Below, piece by piece: positions 9,522 through 20,656 of a stretch of DNA of 64,000 bases. The stretch spans positions 124,001 through 188,000 of the forward strand of contig JAMZEJ010000001.1 in the NCBI GenBank assembly GCA_024508355.1, written 5' to 3'. The position numbers and the translations under genes were made by a program. The notes under the pieces are model-generated. The model worked only from the letters and a program-made list of their open reading frames with translations, had not been told where the DNA came from and did not search any database. This DNA is from Rhizosaccharibacter radicis. Lineage in GTDB: Bacteria > Pseudomonadota > Alphaproteobacteria > Acetobacterales > Acetobacteraceae. Position 1 is the first letter of the stretch; every line of letters starts with the position of its first letter.

Positions 9522-9812
9522 ATGCCCGACCCCTTCCCCGCCACCGTGCCGGACGGCCCCGAGGGTGCGTGGCACCGGCTGGAGCCCGGCGAACAGATGG
9601 CGCTGGCCCGGCAGGCTCTTCAACAGGCCCGGCGGCGCCTCGGGCTGCTGGCCGAGCGTTTGGCGGAGGAGATCGAGTTCGGCCACCTGCCCGAGCTGGG
9701 CGGCGTGGGGGCCCTGCGCCTGTTCCGTCGCCTGGTGGATGCCGACGACGATCCCGCCCCGGCCGAGGAGGCCGGCGGCGATTTCCCCGCGGCGGTGGCG
9801 GGGCACGCCTAA
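9522..9812 (+). CDS. Small hypothetical protein
   Basis: 96 residues, rich in Ala, Leu, Glu and Arg. The middle (EQMALARQALQQARRRLGLLAERLAEEIEFGHL) is predicted to be a long amphipathic helix, followed by an acidic, Pro/Ala-rich tail. There is no signal peptide or membrane segment. GGAG eight bases before the ATG supports this start, and third-position GC bias fits a real gene. No family recognised. It lies alone between the sugar transporter and the protease, on the opposite strand to both. Confidence 0.55.
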   Translation: MPDPFPATVPDGPEGAWHRLEPGEQMALARQALQQARRRLGLLAERLAEEIEFGHLPELGGVGALRLFRRLVDADDDPAPAEEAGGDFPAAVAGHA

Positions 9813-9976
9813 CCGGCCCGTTCCCGCGCGACGTCCGGCCGGCCACGGAGCGGCAGGGGAGCGCGGGTGGAATCGAGCACGGAAGGAACCGGACGCGGAA
9901 AGGAGCCGGGCGCGAACGCCCGGCCGGTTGCGGATGCCGGCGCGGGGGGAAAACCCTCGCGCCGGCGGCGGACGCT

Positions 9977-11656
<1,680 letters not shown>

Positions 11657-11926
11657 GGCGTTCCTGTTGCTTGCGGACCGGCTTGAAGCGCCGGGCCGGA
11701 TAGGGGGTTCGATCCTGCGCCGGAACATGCGGCATCCCGGCCCACAGGGCTCCTACGCGCCGATGAAACAACCGTTAGACGCGTTCTTCGGGATTCCGGG
11801 ATCGCCCGAGCGCCCCAGCCGGGACGACGGCGCCCGCGACGACACGTCCCGGCAACAAGGCCGCCGGTTTCCGCCGCCTTGGTCCGCCGCCCTGCAGGCA
11901 TCCCTCTCCGGCGAGGACCCGCCGGC

Positions 11927-12646
11927 TCAAGGAGAAGGGGGGCGCCGCAGCGCGCGGAAGAACCTCGTCAGGAGGTCGGCCGCTTCCCGTTCCCGCACGC
12001 CCCCCACCACGTCCGGCCGGTGGAGGGCGCCCGCCCGGTCGAACAAGCGCGGCCCGTGGTCGATCCCGCCGCCCTTGGGATCGTAGGCAGCAAACTGGAT
12101 GGTGCCGATCCGGAAATGCGCCGCCGCCGCTGCACACATCGGGCAGGGCTCGAGCGTCACCGCCAGGAGGCAGCCTTCCAGCCTCGGCCGCCCCAGCCGG
12201 CGTGCCGCGGCCCGCATCGCCAGCAGCTCGGCGTGGGCCGAAGCGTCGCAGCGGGCTTCCACCTCGTTGCCGGCCTCGGCCAGCAGGGTGCCGTCGGCAC
12301 CGAACACCGCAGCACCCACCGGCACCTCGCCGCGCGCGCCGGCCATCCTCGCGGCGCGCATCGCCACCGCCATCGGCGCCTGGTCTGCCGGATCGTCCGG
12401 TAGCGGTGTCCCAGGAGCCAGGGGCGCCGCCGGCGCGTCCACGGGAGCGTTCATCGGGGGCTCCGCCGGTTCGGCGGCCGATCCGAGGGCCGATTCGGGG
12501 GTCGATTCGGGGGCCGGAACCGCTCGCGGGGCGTCTTCCGCCGTTTCGAGGGACCGCCCGGCGAGCGGTGCTTTCGCCAATCCGGAGGCCGGGGCCGGCG
12601 GCACCGGCATCGTCCCGCCGTCCGGTTCGTCGGACATCGCCGCCAT
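11927..12646 (-). CDS. tadA: tRNA-specific adenosine deaminase (TadA) with long N-terminal extension
   Basis: The C-terminal ~145 residues form a zinc cytidine/adenosine-deaminase fold: GEVPVGAAVF, then the proton-shuttle motif HAE (SAHAELLAMRAAA) and the zinc pair in TLEPCPMCAAAAAH. It converts A34 of tRNA-Arg(ACG) to inosine, essential in most bacteria. As drawn from 12646 the protein has ~90 extra Ala/Pro/Glu-rich residues. The real start may be the ATG at 12454 (MNAPVDAPAAPLAPG) or further in. The extension DNA holds a short tandem repeat at about 12478-12512. The expected active-site residues are present; the substrate assignment as tRNA rests on the family, not on anything unique seen. 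Confidence 0.85.
   Translation of the reverse strand: MAAMSDEPDGGTMPVPPAPASGLAKAPLAGRSLETAEDAPRAVPAPESTPESALGSAAEPAEPPMNAPVDAPAAPLAPGTPLPDDPADQAPMAVAMRAARMAGARGEVPVGAAVFGADGTLLAEAGNEVEARCDASAHAELLAMRAAARRLGRPRLEGCLLAVTLEPCPMCAAAAAHFRIGTIQFAAYDPKGGGIDHGPRLFDRAGALHRPDVVGGVREREAADLLTRFFRALRRPPSP
12478..12512. repeat. Short tandem repeat of ~12 bp in the tadA 5' region
   Basis: On the + strand a unit close to GGGGNCGATTCG occurs about three times in a row with small changes. It encodes the Pro/Glu/Ser-rich part of the TadA extension. Such a repeat could expand or contract by 12 bp (four codons) without changing frame. Confidence 0.55.
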
Positions 12647-12764
12647 GGTGCAAGCCTCCTCGCCGCGGGCTTCCGGCCGCGGGAAGCGTTCCGGACCGTG
12701 CGGGCCGCATCTTTATCCCGCCAAGCGATTTCGCCCGGGCGGATGATGTTCTACGGATCGGCGC

Positions 12765-13520
12765 ATGACCCAATCCCGTCCCGTCATCGGCGTGACCCTG
12801 GACAGCGAGCCCGGCGCCGCGCCCGATCGCGCGTCCTATTCGCTCTATCCCTGGTACGCGCTGCGCGCCAACTACGCCGACAGCCTGGTGGAAGCGGGCG
12901 GCCTGCCGCTGGCGCTGCCGCACCATGCGGAGCTGGCCGAGGCGATGCTGGACCGGATCGACGCGCTGGTGGTGACCGGGGGGGCGTTCGACGTCGACCC
13001 GGCGCTCTATGGCGACGAGCCGCTCCATCCCAGCGTCACGCTCAAGCAGGGGCGCACGGCGGCCGAGCTGGCGTTGCTCCGCGGCGCGCTGAAGCGCGAC
13101 ATGCCGGTGCTGGGCATCTGCGGTGGCCAGCAGCTGCTGGCGGTGGCGCTGGGCGGCACGCTGATCCAGCACATTCCCGACAGCGTCGCGGACCCGCTGC
13201 CGCACGAGCAGCCGAACCCCCGCCACGAGGCCGGCCATCCGGTGACCTTGGTCGCCGACAGCCTGCTGGCCCGCATCGTCGGCGCGCAGACCATGCAGGT
13301 GAACTCGTCCCACCATCAGGCGGTGGCGACTCCCGGCCGCGCGGTGGTGAATGCCCGGGCGCCGGACGGGGTGGTGGAAGGCATCGAGGACCCGACGCGC
13401 TTCTTCTGCATCGGCGTGCAATGGCACCCGGAGTTCGGGATCGACAACGGCGACCGCCGGTTGTTCGAGGCGCTGGTGCTGGCGGCCGCCCGGCGCCGCG
13501 ACGGGGGCACGCACTCATGA
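12765..13520 (+). CDS. Class I glutamine amidotransferase-like peptidase C26 (gamma-glutamyl-GABA hydrolase family)
   Basis: 251 residues. It carries the C26 triad: Cys in LGICGGQQLL near residue 121, and His/Glu in QWHPEFG near residue 221. VVTGGAFDVDPALYG and VNSSHHQAV are typical of PuuD-like enzymes. Known members hydrolyse gamma-glutamyl-GABA in putrescine breakdown or related gamma-glutamyl compounds. No other puu genes are nearby, so the substrate is open. Its stop overlaps the rluB start as ATGA, so the two are translationally coupled, an unexpected pairing of a small-molecule hydrolase with an rRNA modification enzyme. Confidence 0.88.
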   Translation: MTQSRPVIGVTLDSEPGAAPDRASYSLYPWYALRANYADSLVEAGGLPLALPHHAELAEAMLDRIDALVVTGGAFDVDPALYGDEPLHPSVTLKQGRTAAELALLRGALKRDMPVLGICGGQQLLAVALGGTLIQHIPDSVADPLPHEQPNPRHEAGHPVTLVADSLLARIVGAQTMQVNSSHHQAVATPGRAVVNARAPDGVVEGIEDPTRFFCIGVQWHPEFGIDNGDRRLFEALVLAAARRRDGGTHS

Positions 13521-14590
13521 GCTCCAGGGAGGATCGCGACGGAGGAAACGATGCGGCGGCGGACCGAACGGCTGCCGCGACGGGCGCGTCCGCGGTGCGC
13601 GCCGAGGATCTGGTGCCCAGAGACGCGACATCAGGTGAGGCGACATCAGGGGACGCGACGCCGGAGGATGCGACGCCTGAACCTGGCGCCGCTCGATCCG
13701 GTCCTCCGCAAGCCGGACACGACCCGCTCGAACACGGGGCGGCGGACGGCGGGCTGGGAGAAAGCGGGACGGCCGGCGACGGCGCGACGGCGGACACGGC
13801 GCCCGCGGGGCCGGTGGCGGGCCGGCGGACGGCGGCCGGAAAGGGCGCCGGGCCTGCCGGAGCGGGCGACGCGGAGCGGGGAGAGCGCATCGCCAAGTGG
13901 CTGGCCCGCGCCGGCGTCGCCAGCCGCCGCGATGCCGAGGCGCTGGTGGCCGAAGGCAAGGTGCGTCTCAACAACCGGCCGGTGCGCCATCCCGCCACCT
14001 TCGTGCAGCCGGGCGACACCGTGCTGGTGGCCGGCCGTCCGGTGGATGCGCCGGATCGCACCAGGCTGTGGCGCTACCACAAGCCGGACGGGCTGGTGAC
14101 GACCCACAAGGATCCGCAGGACCGGCCGACCGTGTTCCGTTCGCTGCCGCCCGGCCTGCCGCGCGTGGTGTCGGTGGGACGGCTCGACCTGAACAGCGAG
14201 GGGCTGCTGCTGCTCACCAACGACGGCGAGCTGGCGCGGCGGCTGGAACTGCCTTCCAACGGCTGGGTGCGCCGGTACCGCGTGCGGATCTTCGGCGCGG
14301 TGGACGAGAAGCGCCTGGCCTCGCTCGCGGACGGGGTCACGGTGGACGGGGTGCGCTACGGGCCGATCGAGGCGGGGCTCGACAGCCGCAAGGGCGACAA
14401 TGCCTGGCTCACCGTGGCGCTGCGCGAAGGACGCAACCGGGAGATCAGGCGGGTGATGATGTCGCTCGGCTTCCACGTGTCGCGGCTGATCCGCACCTCC
14501 TACGGCCCGTTCCAGCTCGGCACCCTCAAGCGCACGGAGCTGGAAGAAGTGCCGGGCAAGGTGCTGCGCGACCAGATCCCGCGCGCCTGA
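13517..14590 (+). CDS. rluB: 23S rRNA pseudouridine synthase RluB/RsuA type, with N-terminal extension
   Basis: 357 residues. Residues ~1-110 are an acidic Ala/Gly/Thr-rich extension; then an S4 RNA-binding domain (ERIAKWLARAGVASRRDAE, KVRLNNRPV), then the RsuA-family synthase domain with catalytic Asp in VGRLDLNSEGLLLLTNDG and the REGRNREIRRVM motif. RluB makes pseudouridine 2605 of 23S rRNA; RluE or RsuA cannot be fully excluded. The start ATG overlaps the previous stop (ATGA). The rsmD gene begins twelve bases after the stop, so three genes (C26 hydrolase, rluB, rsmD) form an operon. The repeat TSGEATSGDATPEDATPEP lies in the extension. Confidence 0.92.
   Translation: MSSREDRDGGNDAAADRTAAATGASAVRAEDLVPRDATSGEATSGDATPEDATPEPGAARSGPPQAGHDPLEHGAADGGLGESGTAGDGATADTAPAGPVAGRRTAAGKGAGPAGAGDAERGERIAKWLARAGVASRRDAEALVAEGKVRLNNRPVRHPATFVQPGDTVLVAGRPVDAPDRTRLWRYHKPDGLVTTHKDPQDRPTVFRSLPPGLPRVVSVGRLDLNSEGLLLLTNDGELARRLELPSNGWVRRYRVRIFGAVDEKRLASLADGVTVDGVRYGPIEAGLDSRKGDNAWLTVALREGRNREIRRVMMSLGFHVSRLIRTSYGPFQLGTLKRTELEEVPGKVLRDQIPRA
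13620..13685 (+). repeat. Imperfect tandem repeat inside the rluB N-terminal extension
   Basis: Four to five imperfect copies of a 15-bp unit like GACGCGACATCAGGG or GACGCGACGCCGGAG encode repeated (D/E)ATSG and (D/E)ATPE pentapeptides. The unit length keeps the frame. The region is predicted disordered and lies outside the S4 and catalytic domains. Confidence 0.6.
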
Positions 14591-14601
14591 GCCGGCGCCC
14601 G

Positions 14602-15171
14602 ATGCGCATCGTGGCCGGCGCCTTCCGGGGACGCGCCCTGTCCGCCCCGCCGGGCACCGGCACCCGGCCCACCGCGGACCGGGTGCGGCAGGCCTTGTTC
14701 GACATGCTGCGCCACGCGGACTGGGCGGCCGACGCGCGCGGGGCGGCCTTGGAGGGTCCGGTGCTGGACGGCTTCGCCGGCACGGGCGCGCTGGGGCTGG
14801 AGGCCTTGTCGCGCGGGGCGTCGCGCGCGGTGTTCATGGAGCGCGACCGGACGGCGCTGGCGGCGCTCGGCACCAACATCCGCGCCTGCCGCTGCGAGGA
14901 ACGCGCGCTGGTGATGGCCGCGGACATGTCGCGTCCCCCCCCTGCCCGGGCCGGCTGGAACGGGATCCGGCTCCTGTTTCTCGATCCGCCCTACAACCGG
15001 GGGCTGGTGGCCCCGGCGATCGCGGCGTTGCGCGAGGGCGGCTGGCTCGATCCGGCCGTGCTGGTGGTGGCGGAGGTGGGTGCCGCCGAGCCGCCTCCCA
15101 CGGAAGCGCCGCTGCTGATGGACCGCGCCCACGGCGCCGCCCGGCTGTGCGCCTGGCGGCCGACCGCCTGA
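14602..15171 (+). CDS. rsmD: 16S rRNA (guanine966-N2)-methyltransferase
   Basis: 189 residues, typical length. It starts MRIVAGAFRGRALSAPPGTG, with the family's TRPTADRVRQALFDML segment. SAM-binding motif I is VLDGFAGTGALGLEALSRGA, and the catalytic tetrad is DPPY in LLFLDPPYNRG. It methylates G966 of 16S rRNA in the assembled small subunit. It is the last gene of the rluB operon, twelve bases after the rluB stop. The pairing of an S4-domain pseudouridine synthase with RsmD is common in alphaproteobacteria, which supports both names. Confidence 0.94.
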   Translation: MRIVAGAFRGRALSAPPGTGTRPTADRVRQALFDMLRHADWAADARGAALEGPVLDGFAGTGALGLEALSRGASRAVFMERDRTALAALGTNIRACRCEERALVMAADMSRPPPARAGWNGIRLLFLDPPYNRGLVAPAIAALREGGWLDPAVLVVAEVGAAEPPPTEAPLLMDRAHGAARLCAWRPTA

Positions 15172-15307
15172 GCGCCTCGGCCGGGACCGGCACAGTGATC
15201 GCGGCCCGGGGACGAGGGCCGGCAACGTTCGACCGCGGCGTTAAGGAGCCGTTCACCGCTGCCGTGCTTGGGTTGTAACAGTTCCCCAGGCATCGATCGG
15301 CGAGCCC

Positions 15308-16390
15308 TTGCCCGACCCTATCCTGCTCATCAGCGACAGCCACCGACCGAGCGAGCCGCTCGCCCGCACGCTCGCGCTGCTGGGCTCGGTCACGACCCTG
15401 TCGCTGGCGGACGGCGCCCCGGACGGCGGAAGCCACCGGCCCGCGGAGGGTCCGGACGGCCGCTTCTCGACGGTGGTGGCCGATATCGACCTGCGCGACG
15501 CGCGCAGCGTGTCCAGCCTGCGTCGCTGCCTGATGCCCGGGGGACGGGCGGCGCCGCCGACCCTGTGCCTGCTCGATGGCAGCGGCCACGACGAAACGGT
15601 GCAGGCCTGGGCGATCGGCGCCAGCGCGGTGATGCCCGTCGCCGCGGGGCGCGAACAATTGCTGGCGGCGGTGCTGTCGCTGGCGCCACCGCCGGCGACG
15701 GTGACGCCCCGGGTGTCGCGCGCCGTGCCGGGCGTGGGCGCCGCCCTGGCCGACCTGCTGGAAGGCGCCGCCTCCGGCACGGCGATCCGGCCGGCGGTGG
15801 TGGCGGATGCTTCCGTGCTGATGCTGGACGCCATCGGAGACGACGGCATCGGCGCCTGGCTGGACGTGGTGCGCACCATCGACGACATCACCTACCAACA
15901 CTGCCTGTCCACCGCCGGGTTCGTGGCCGCCTTCGCCCTGAGGCTCGGCTTCTCCCGGCGCGACGGGGAGGCGCTGTGCCGGGCGGCGCTGGTGCACGAC
16001 ATCGGCAAGGGGCGCGTGCCGCTGGAGATCCTGGGCAAGCAGGGCGGCCTGTCTCCCGGCGAGCGGGCGGTGATGCGCGAGCACGCGGCGCTCGGGCACG
16101 AGCTGCTGGTCATGCAGGGCGGCTTCGACAGCATGTCGCTGGAGATCGCCCGTCACCATCACGAATTCCTGGACGGCAGCGGCTATCCGGACGGGCTCGC
16201 GGGGGCCGCGATCCCCGACCACGTCCGGATCATGACCATCTGCGACATCTTCGGCGCGCTGACCGAACGCAGGCCCTACAAGCCGGCGATGGCCCCGGCG
16301 GACGCCATGCGGATCATGGGCGGCATGGACAACCAGCTGGACGGAGATCTGCTGCACAGCTTCCGCGACTGCTTCCGCGACCTCGACTGA
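15308..16390 (+). CDS. HD-GYP domain phosphodiesterase with degenerate receiver-like N-domain
   Basis: 360 residues from a TTG start; no ATG in this frame upstream fits. Residues ~5-130 follow a receiver-like pattern: LLISDS at strand 1 and VVADIDLRD at the usual phospho-Asp strand. The expected Lys near [10 protein letters not shown] is absent and the first acidic pair is lost, so phosphorylation is doubtful. Residues ~190-350 are HD-GYP: His230-Asp231 in LVHDIGKG, then [14 protein letters not shown] and [12 protein letters not shown]. The family hydrolyses cyclic-di-GMP through a metal centre, and the core residues are kept. It may link cell-cycle or surface behaviour to c-di-GMP; its neighbour downstream is ftsK. 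Confidence 0.88.
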   Translation: MPDPILLISDSHRPSEPLARTLALLGSVTTLSLADGAPDGGSHRPAEGPDGRFSTVVADIDLRDARSVSSLRRCLMPGGRAAPPTLCLLDGSGHDETVQAWAIGASAVMPVAAGREQLLAAVLSLAPPPATVTPRVSRAVPGVGAALADLLEGAASGTAIRPAVVADASVLMLDAIGDDGIGAWLDVVRTIDDITYQHCLSTAGFVAAFALRLGFSRRDGEALCRAALVHDIGKGRVPLEILGKQGGLSPGERAVMREHAALGHELLVMQGGFDSMSLEIARHHHEFLDGSGYPDGLAGAAIPDHVRIMTICDIFGALTERRPYKPAMAPADAMRIMGGMDNQLDGDLLHSFRDCFRDLD

Positions 16391-16754
16391 CCCGTTCCAG
16401 CCCGGAGGGGGCGCTTGTTGCTCGGAACGTGTCCGGAACGAGCGGGCCGCGCTGCAGCTTGAGGTTCCTGGATCAAGGGCTTCCGGGGTATGCTTCGCAC
16501 GATCCGCGAACAGCAGCCCGGAGTTCGCCTTTTCCGATGAGAGATTTCTTGGTGCCGAGAGCGCAAGCCGGTCGCACGGCCACCAGATCGGCGCGGGCCG
16601 GCAGGACCGCCCCCGGCCAAACCCCTGGCCACGCCGCCGGCGCCCGCATGGCGACATCGCGGGCGATCCCGGACGTGGCCCGACGCGCTGTTCCTGCCCC
16701 CCGCCGGCCCGGCGGGACACCGCCTGTGGTTCGCTCGATCGGGATGGCCGCGCG
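16391..16754. other. Gene-free stretch upstream of ftsK
   Basis: About 364 bp. No tRNA-like cloverleaf, strong hairpin-plus-U-tract or coding frame with recognisable content was found. The ftsK promoter should lie here. Confidence 0.4.
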
Positions 16755-19604
16755 GTGAGCGGCACCATGTCCGAACGGCTGGCCTCGCCGCAGCTCCAGG
16801 CGCTGCTGCGCCGGCGCCTCGCCGAACTCGGCGGGCTGGCGCTGGCGGCGCTGGCCTGCGCCATGCTGGTGGCGCTGCTGAGCTACAATCCGGGCGACCC
16901 GTCGCCGGACACCGCCACGGTCGCGCATTCCAGCAATTTCGCCGGACCGGTGGGTGCTGCCTTCGCGGACCTGATGCTGCAATATTTCGGGCTGGCCGGC
17001 GTGCTGCCCGCGCTGGCGCTGCTGGCCTGGGCGTGGCGGGTCGTGTCGCACGGCGGGCTGGGCAGCCTGACGCTGCGGGTGGTGTGCCTGGTGTGCGCGA
17101 TGCCGGCCGCCGCGGCGGCGCTGGGCGGGGCGGCGATCCTGCTGGGCCGTTCGCCGGCGTGGCCATCCCGTTCCGGCCCGGGCGGCGGGCTCGGGAGCGG
17201 CCTGGCGCAGGCGGCGATCGAGGCCGGGCGTTCGGCGGCGGGCCCATTCGGCGGCGTGCTGATCTGGGGGCTCATCCTGGCGCTGGTGCTGATGCTGGTG
17301 CCGTTGTGTCTCGGCCTGTCCTGGTCGGAATGGCGGGCGTTCGGGCGCGGGGCGCGCCGGGCCGGCAGCCTGCCGCTGGCGATGGGCCGACGGAGCCGCG
17401 CCGGCGGAAAGAGCCGCGCGGCGATGGCCGGCCGGCGCAAGGCCGGACGGCGCGTGCCGGATCCGGCCGACCCGGCCGACGACGAGGATTTCGATCACGT
17501 GCTGCCGGGGCTGTCGCCGTTCGGAGCGCAGATGCGCGCGGCCGGCCTGCGCACCGGGATCGGGACCGCGGGCGAAGTCGCCCCGCCGGGGACTTCCGGT
17601 GGGCTGGGCGCGCTGGTGCCGCGAGCGGCGGAAGAAGAAGCGCCGTCCCGCCGGAGCCGGGCGCGCAAGGCGGCCGAACGCCAGGAACCGAGCCTGCGCG
17701 GCGGCCGGCGGGACGAGCCGGCCGTGTCCCGGCCGCGCCTGACGGGGATCACCGGCTGGGTGATGCCTCCGGGACAGAACGAGGAACAGGAAGATCTTCC
17801 GGCGCTGCCGATGCGCTCGCAAAGCGCCCTGCGCGCCGCGCGGGTGGCACCGGAGGACGCGGCGCTGCATCGCACCCACGCGGGCGACGCCCCGCCGGAC
17901 GTGCCGGCGCGGACCGGCCCCGCCGCGACGGAAACGGCGCCCCGCACCGGCAGCGCGTTGTTGTCCATCGGCCGGCTACTGGGCGGCGGCCGCGGCGGGG
18001 ACGATGGCGGCGCGCGGCGGGAGGATCGCGCGACGGACACCCCCGCGCCGCGCCGGCGCGAGGTGCCGCATCACGAGGCGCATGGCTGGCAGTTGCCGCC
18101 CTTGTCGCTGCTGAAGATGGCTCCGCCCCGCTCGGCCACCGGGCCGTCGGAGGAAAGCCTGAATGCCAATGCCCGGCTGCTGGAAACCGTGCTGTCGGAT
18201 TACGGCGTGCAGGGCGCGATCGGCGCCATCCACACGGGACCGGTGGTGACGCTCTACGAGCTGGAACCGGCGCCGGGCATCCGTTCCGCCCGCGTGATCG
18301 GGCTCGCGGACGACATCGCGCGTTCGTTGTCGGTGACGGCCGTGCGCATCGCCACCGTGCCGGGCCGCAACGTGATCGGCATCGAGGTGCCCAACGCACG
18401 GCGCGAAACCGTGTTCTATTCGGAGCTGCTGGACAGCGAGGCCTGGCACGAGCATCCGTCCCGGCTGTGCCTGGCGCTGGGCAAGGACATCTCCGGCGCC
18501 CCGGTGTTCGCCGATCTCGCGCGCATGCCGCACCTGCTGATCGCCGGCACCACCGGGTCGGGCAAGTCGGTCGGCATCAACTCCATGATCCTGAGCCTGC
18601 TCTACCGGCTGAGCCCGGACGAGTGCCGGCTGATCATGATCGATCCGAAGATGCTGGAACTGTCGATCTATGACGGCATCCCGCACCTGATGGCGCCGGT
18701 GGTGACGGAACCGGCCAAGGCCGTCACCGCGCTGAAATGGACCGTGCGCGAGATGGAACGGCGCTACCGGGCCATGAGCCAGCTCGGGGTGCGCAACGTG
18801 GGCGGCTACAACGAGCGCCTGGCGATGGCGCGGGCCAGCGGCGAAAGCATGAACCGCCGGGTGCAGACCGGCTTCGATCCGGAAACCGGCAAGCCGATCT
18901 TCGAGGAACAGCCGCTGTCGCTGGAACCGCTGCCCTATATCGTGGTGGTGATCGACGAGATGGCCGACCTGATGATGGTGGCCGGCAAGGAGATCGAGGC
19001 GGCGGTGCAGCGGCTGGCGCAGATGGCGCGCGCGGCGGGCATCCACGTCATCATGGCGACGCAGCGCCCCTCGGTGGACGTGATCACCGGCACCATCAAG
19101 GCGAACTTCCCCACCCGCATCTCCTTCCAGGTGATCTCCAAGTTCGACAGCCGCACCATCCTGGGCGAGCAGGGCGCCGAACAGCTGCTCGGCCAGGGCG
19201 ACATGCTCTACATGGCGGGCGGCGGCCGCATCACCCGCGTGCACGGCCCGTTCGTCGCCGACAACGAGGTCGAGGAGGTGGTGAAGTATCTCCGCTCGCA
19301 GGGCGAGCCGGTTTATGTGGACGAGGTGACGGCGGCCTCGGACGAGGAAGGCGGCGGCGCCGCGACCGGCAACGGCCTGAACGGCGGCGGCGTGGATGCC
19401 GACACCTCGCTGTTCGACCAGGCGGTGTCGCTGGTGGCCCGGGAAGGCAAGGCGTCCACCTCCTTCATCCAGCGCCACCTGAGCATCGGCTACAACCGGG
19501 CGGCCAAGCTGATCGAGCAGATGGAGAAGGAAGGCATCGTCGGACCGGCCAACCATGTCGGCAAGCGCGAGGTGCTGGTGCGGCGGACGGGCGACGAGGA
19601 CTAG
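16755..19604 (+). CDS. ftsK: DNA translocase FtsK
   Basis: 949 residues from a GTG; the ATG at 16767 is an alternative. The N-terminus has about four membrane segments in residues 25-195, which anchor it at the septum. A disordered Arg/Pro/Gly-rich linker follows to about residue 455. The motor domain has Walker [10 protein letters not shown] at residues 598-606, [10 protein letters not shown], and Walker [14 protein letters not shown]. The C-terminal ~65 residues form the winged-helix gamma domain that reads KOPS and activates XerCD ([25 protein letters not shown]). FtsK moves chromosome dimers to the septum during division. It is transcribed alone and is convergent with a LysR gene. Confidence 0.96.
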   Translation: MSGTMSERLASPQLQALLRRRLAELGGLALAALACAMLVALLSYNPGDPSPDTATVAHSSNFAGPVGAAFADLMLQYFGLAGVLPALALLAWAWRVVSHGGLGSLTLRVVCLVCAMPAAAAALGGAAILLGRSPAWPSRSGPGGGLGSGLAQAAIEAGRSAAGPFGGVLIWGLILALVLMLVPLCLGLSWSEWRAFGRGARRAGSLPLAMGRRSRAGGKSRAAMAGRRKAGRRVPDPADPADDEDFDHVLPGLSPFGAQMRAAGLRTGIGTAGEVAPPGTSGGLGALVPRAAEEEAPSRRSRARKAAERQEPSLRGGRRDEPAVSRPRLTGITGWVMPPGQNEEQEDLPALPMRSQSALRAARVAPEDAALHRTHAGDAPPDVPARTGPAATETAPRTGSALLSIGRLLGGGRGGDDGGARREDRATDTPAPRRREVPHHEAHGWQLPPLSLLKMAPPRSATGPSEESLNANARLLETVLSDYGVQGAIGAIHTGPVVTLYELEPAPGIRSARVIGLADDIARSLSVTAVRIATVPGRNVIGIEVPNARRETVFYSELLDSEAWHEHPSRLCLALGKDISGAPVFADLARMPHLLIAGTTGSGKSVGINSMILSLLYRLSPDECRLIMIDPKMLELSIYDGIPHLMAPVVTEPAKAVTALKWTVREMERRYRAMSQLGVRNVGGYNERLAMARASGESMNRRVQTGFDPETGKPIFEEQPLSLEPLPYIVVVIDEMADLMMVAGKEIEAAVQRLAQMARAAGIHVIMATQRPSVDVITGTIKANFPTRISFQVISKFDSRTILGEQGAEQLLGQGDMLYMAGGGRITRVHGPFVADNEVEEVVKYLRSQGEPVYVDEVTAASDEEGGGAATGNGLNGGGVDADTSLFDQAVSLVAREGKASTSFIQRHLSIGYNRAAKLIEQMEKEGIVGPANHVGKREVLVRRTGDED

Positions 19605-19631
19605 GGTCCGCGTCCGCGATCGCCGGCCGGA

Positions 19632-20561
19632 TCAGCCGCCGGCCGGCTCCGGACCCTTCCCTGCCCGGCTCGTTCCCAGCTTGTCGGCCAGGAACTCCAC
19701 CAGGCACCGCGTAGCCGCCGGCAGCAGGCCACGATGGGGCAGCAGCACATGCAGCGGCAGGGTGCGGGCGTTCCAGTCCGGCAACAGCCGCACCAGCCGG
19801 TTGTCGGCCAGGGGGGGCGCCACGGCGAAGGAGGGCGCCAACAGCACCCCCCGGCCTGAGAGCGCCAGTTCCAGCAGGAAGCCGACGTCGGACGCGCCGA
19901 CGCGGCCTTCCACCTCGACCGTTCGCCGGGCGCCGTTTCCGTCCGAAAAGGCCCATCGCCGCGGCGTGGCGGTTTCGGTGTAGATCAGCGCCTCGTGGCG
20001 GCCGAGCTCGTCCGGGGCCGCCGGCGTGCCCTGGCGCGCGAGATAGGCCGGCGCCGCCACCGGCAGCAGCGGAAAGGCGGCGATGCGGCGCGCGATCAAG
20101 GCCGAATCCGGCAGCGCGCCGAGGCGGAGCGCCAGGTCGAAGGCGCCCCCCGACACGTCCACCAGCGCCTCCCCCAGTGTCAGTTCGAGCGACACGAGCG
20201 GCCAGCGATCGAGAAAACCCTCCACCACCGGCGCCAGCACGGTGCGCCCGAACAACAGCGGCGCCGCGACGCGTAGCCGTCCCCGCGGCTCCCGCCCGCG
20301 AGCGCCCGCTTCCGCCTCGGCGTCCGCGATCTCGTCCAGGATCCCCGCGCACCGGGCGAGATAGGCGCGTCCCGCTTCCGTCGGGGCCAGCCGGCGGGTC
20401 GAGCGGTTGAGCAGCCTCACCCCGATCCTTCCCTCCAGCGCGCGCAGGTGGCGCCCGGCCATCTCCGGCGACAACCCGTGGGCGCGCGCGCTGGCCGCGA
20501 GACTGCCGAGTTCCGCCGCCTGCCGGAACACGCTCATGCCCAGCAGCACGTCCAGCGCCAT
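19632..20561 (-). CDS. LysR-family transcriptional regulator
   Basis: 309 residues from the ATG at 20561; an ATG three bases earlier is equivalent, and the long frame to 20678 overlaps the divergent hydrolase. The N-terminal winged helix-turn-helix spans residues ~5-60 (FRQAAELGSLAASARAHGLSPEMAGRHLRALE), ending LLNRSTRRLAPTEAG. Residues 90-290 form the periplasmic-binding-like effector domain. It is divergent from the alpha/beta hydrolase gene with ~95 bp between them, the usual arrangement for a LysR regulator and its target. The spacer holds ATA-N8-TAT at 20592-20605, a possible operator (weak). Confidence 0.88.
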   Translation of the reverse strand: MALDVLLGMSVFRQAAELGSLAASARAHGLSPEMAGRHLRALEGRIGVRLLNRSTRRLAPTEAGRAYLARCAGILDEIADAEAEAGARGREPRGRLRVAAPLLFGRTVLAPVVEGFLDRWPLVSLELTLGEALVDVSGGAFDLALRLGALPDSALIARRIAAFPLLPVAAPAYLARQGTPAAPDELGRHEALIYTETATPRRWAFSDGNGARRTVEVEGRVGASDVGFLLELALSGRGVLLAPSFAVAPPLADNRLVRLLPDWNARTLPLHVLLPHRGLLPAATRCLVEFLADKLGTSRAGKGPEPAGG

Positions 20562-20656
20562 CATCCACTTCCCGTTCGGACTGAGCGCATCATAGCGCGG
20601 ATTATCCTGCTCCGGGCGTCGGACCAGGATGAGGCGGTGCTGAAGGAGAAGCCGCC

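Noticed and set aside
19622-19647. Perfect 9-bp inverted repeat GCCGGCCGG/CCGGCCGGC between ftsK and LysR
   Set aside because: It could act as a shared terminator hairpin, but no U-tract follows on either strand and it lies over the LysR stop; such GC dyads are common at this GC content.
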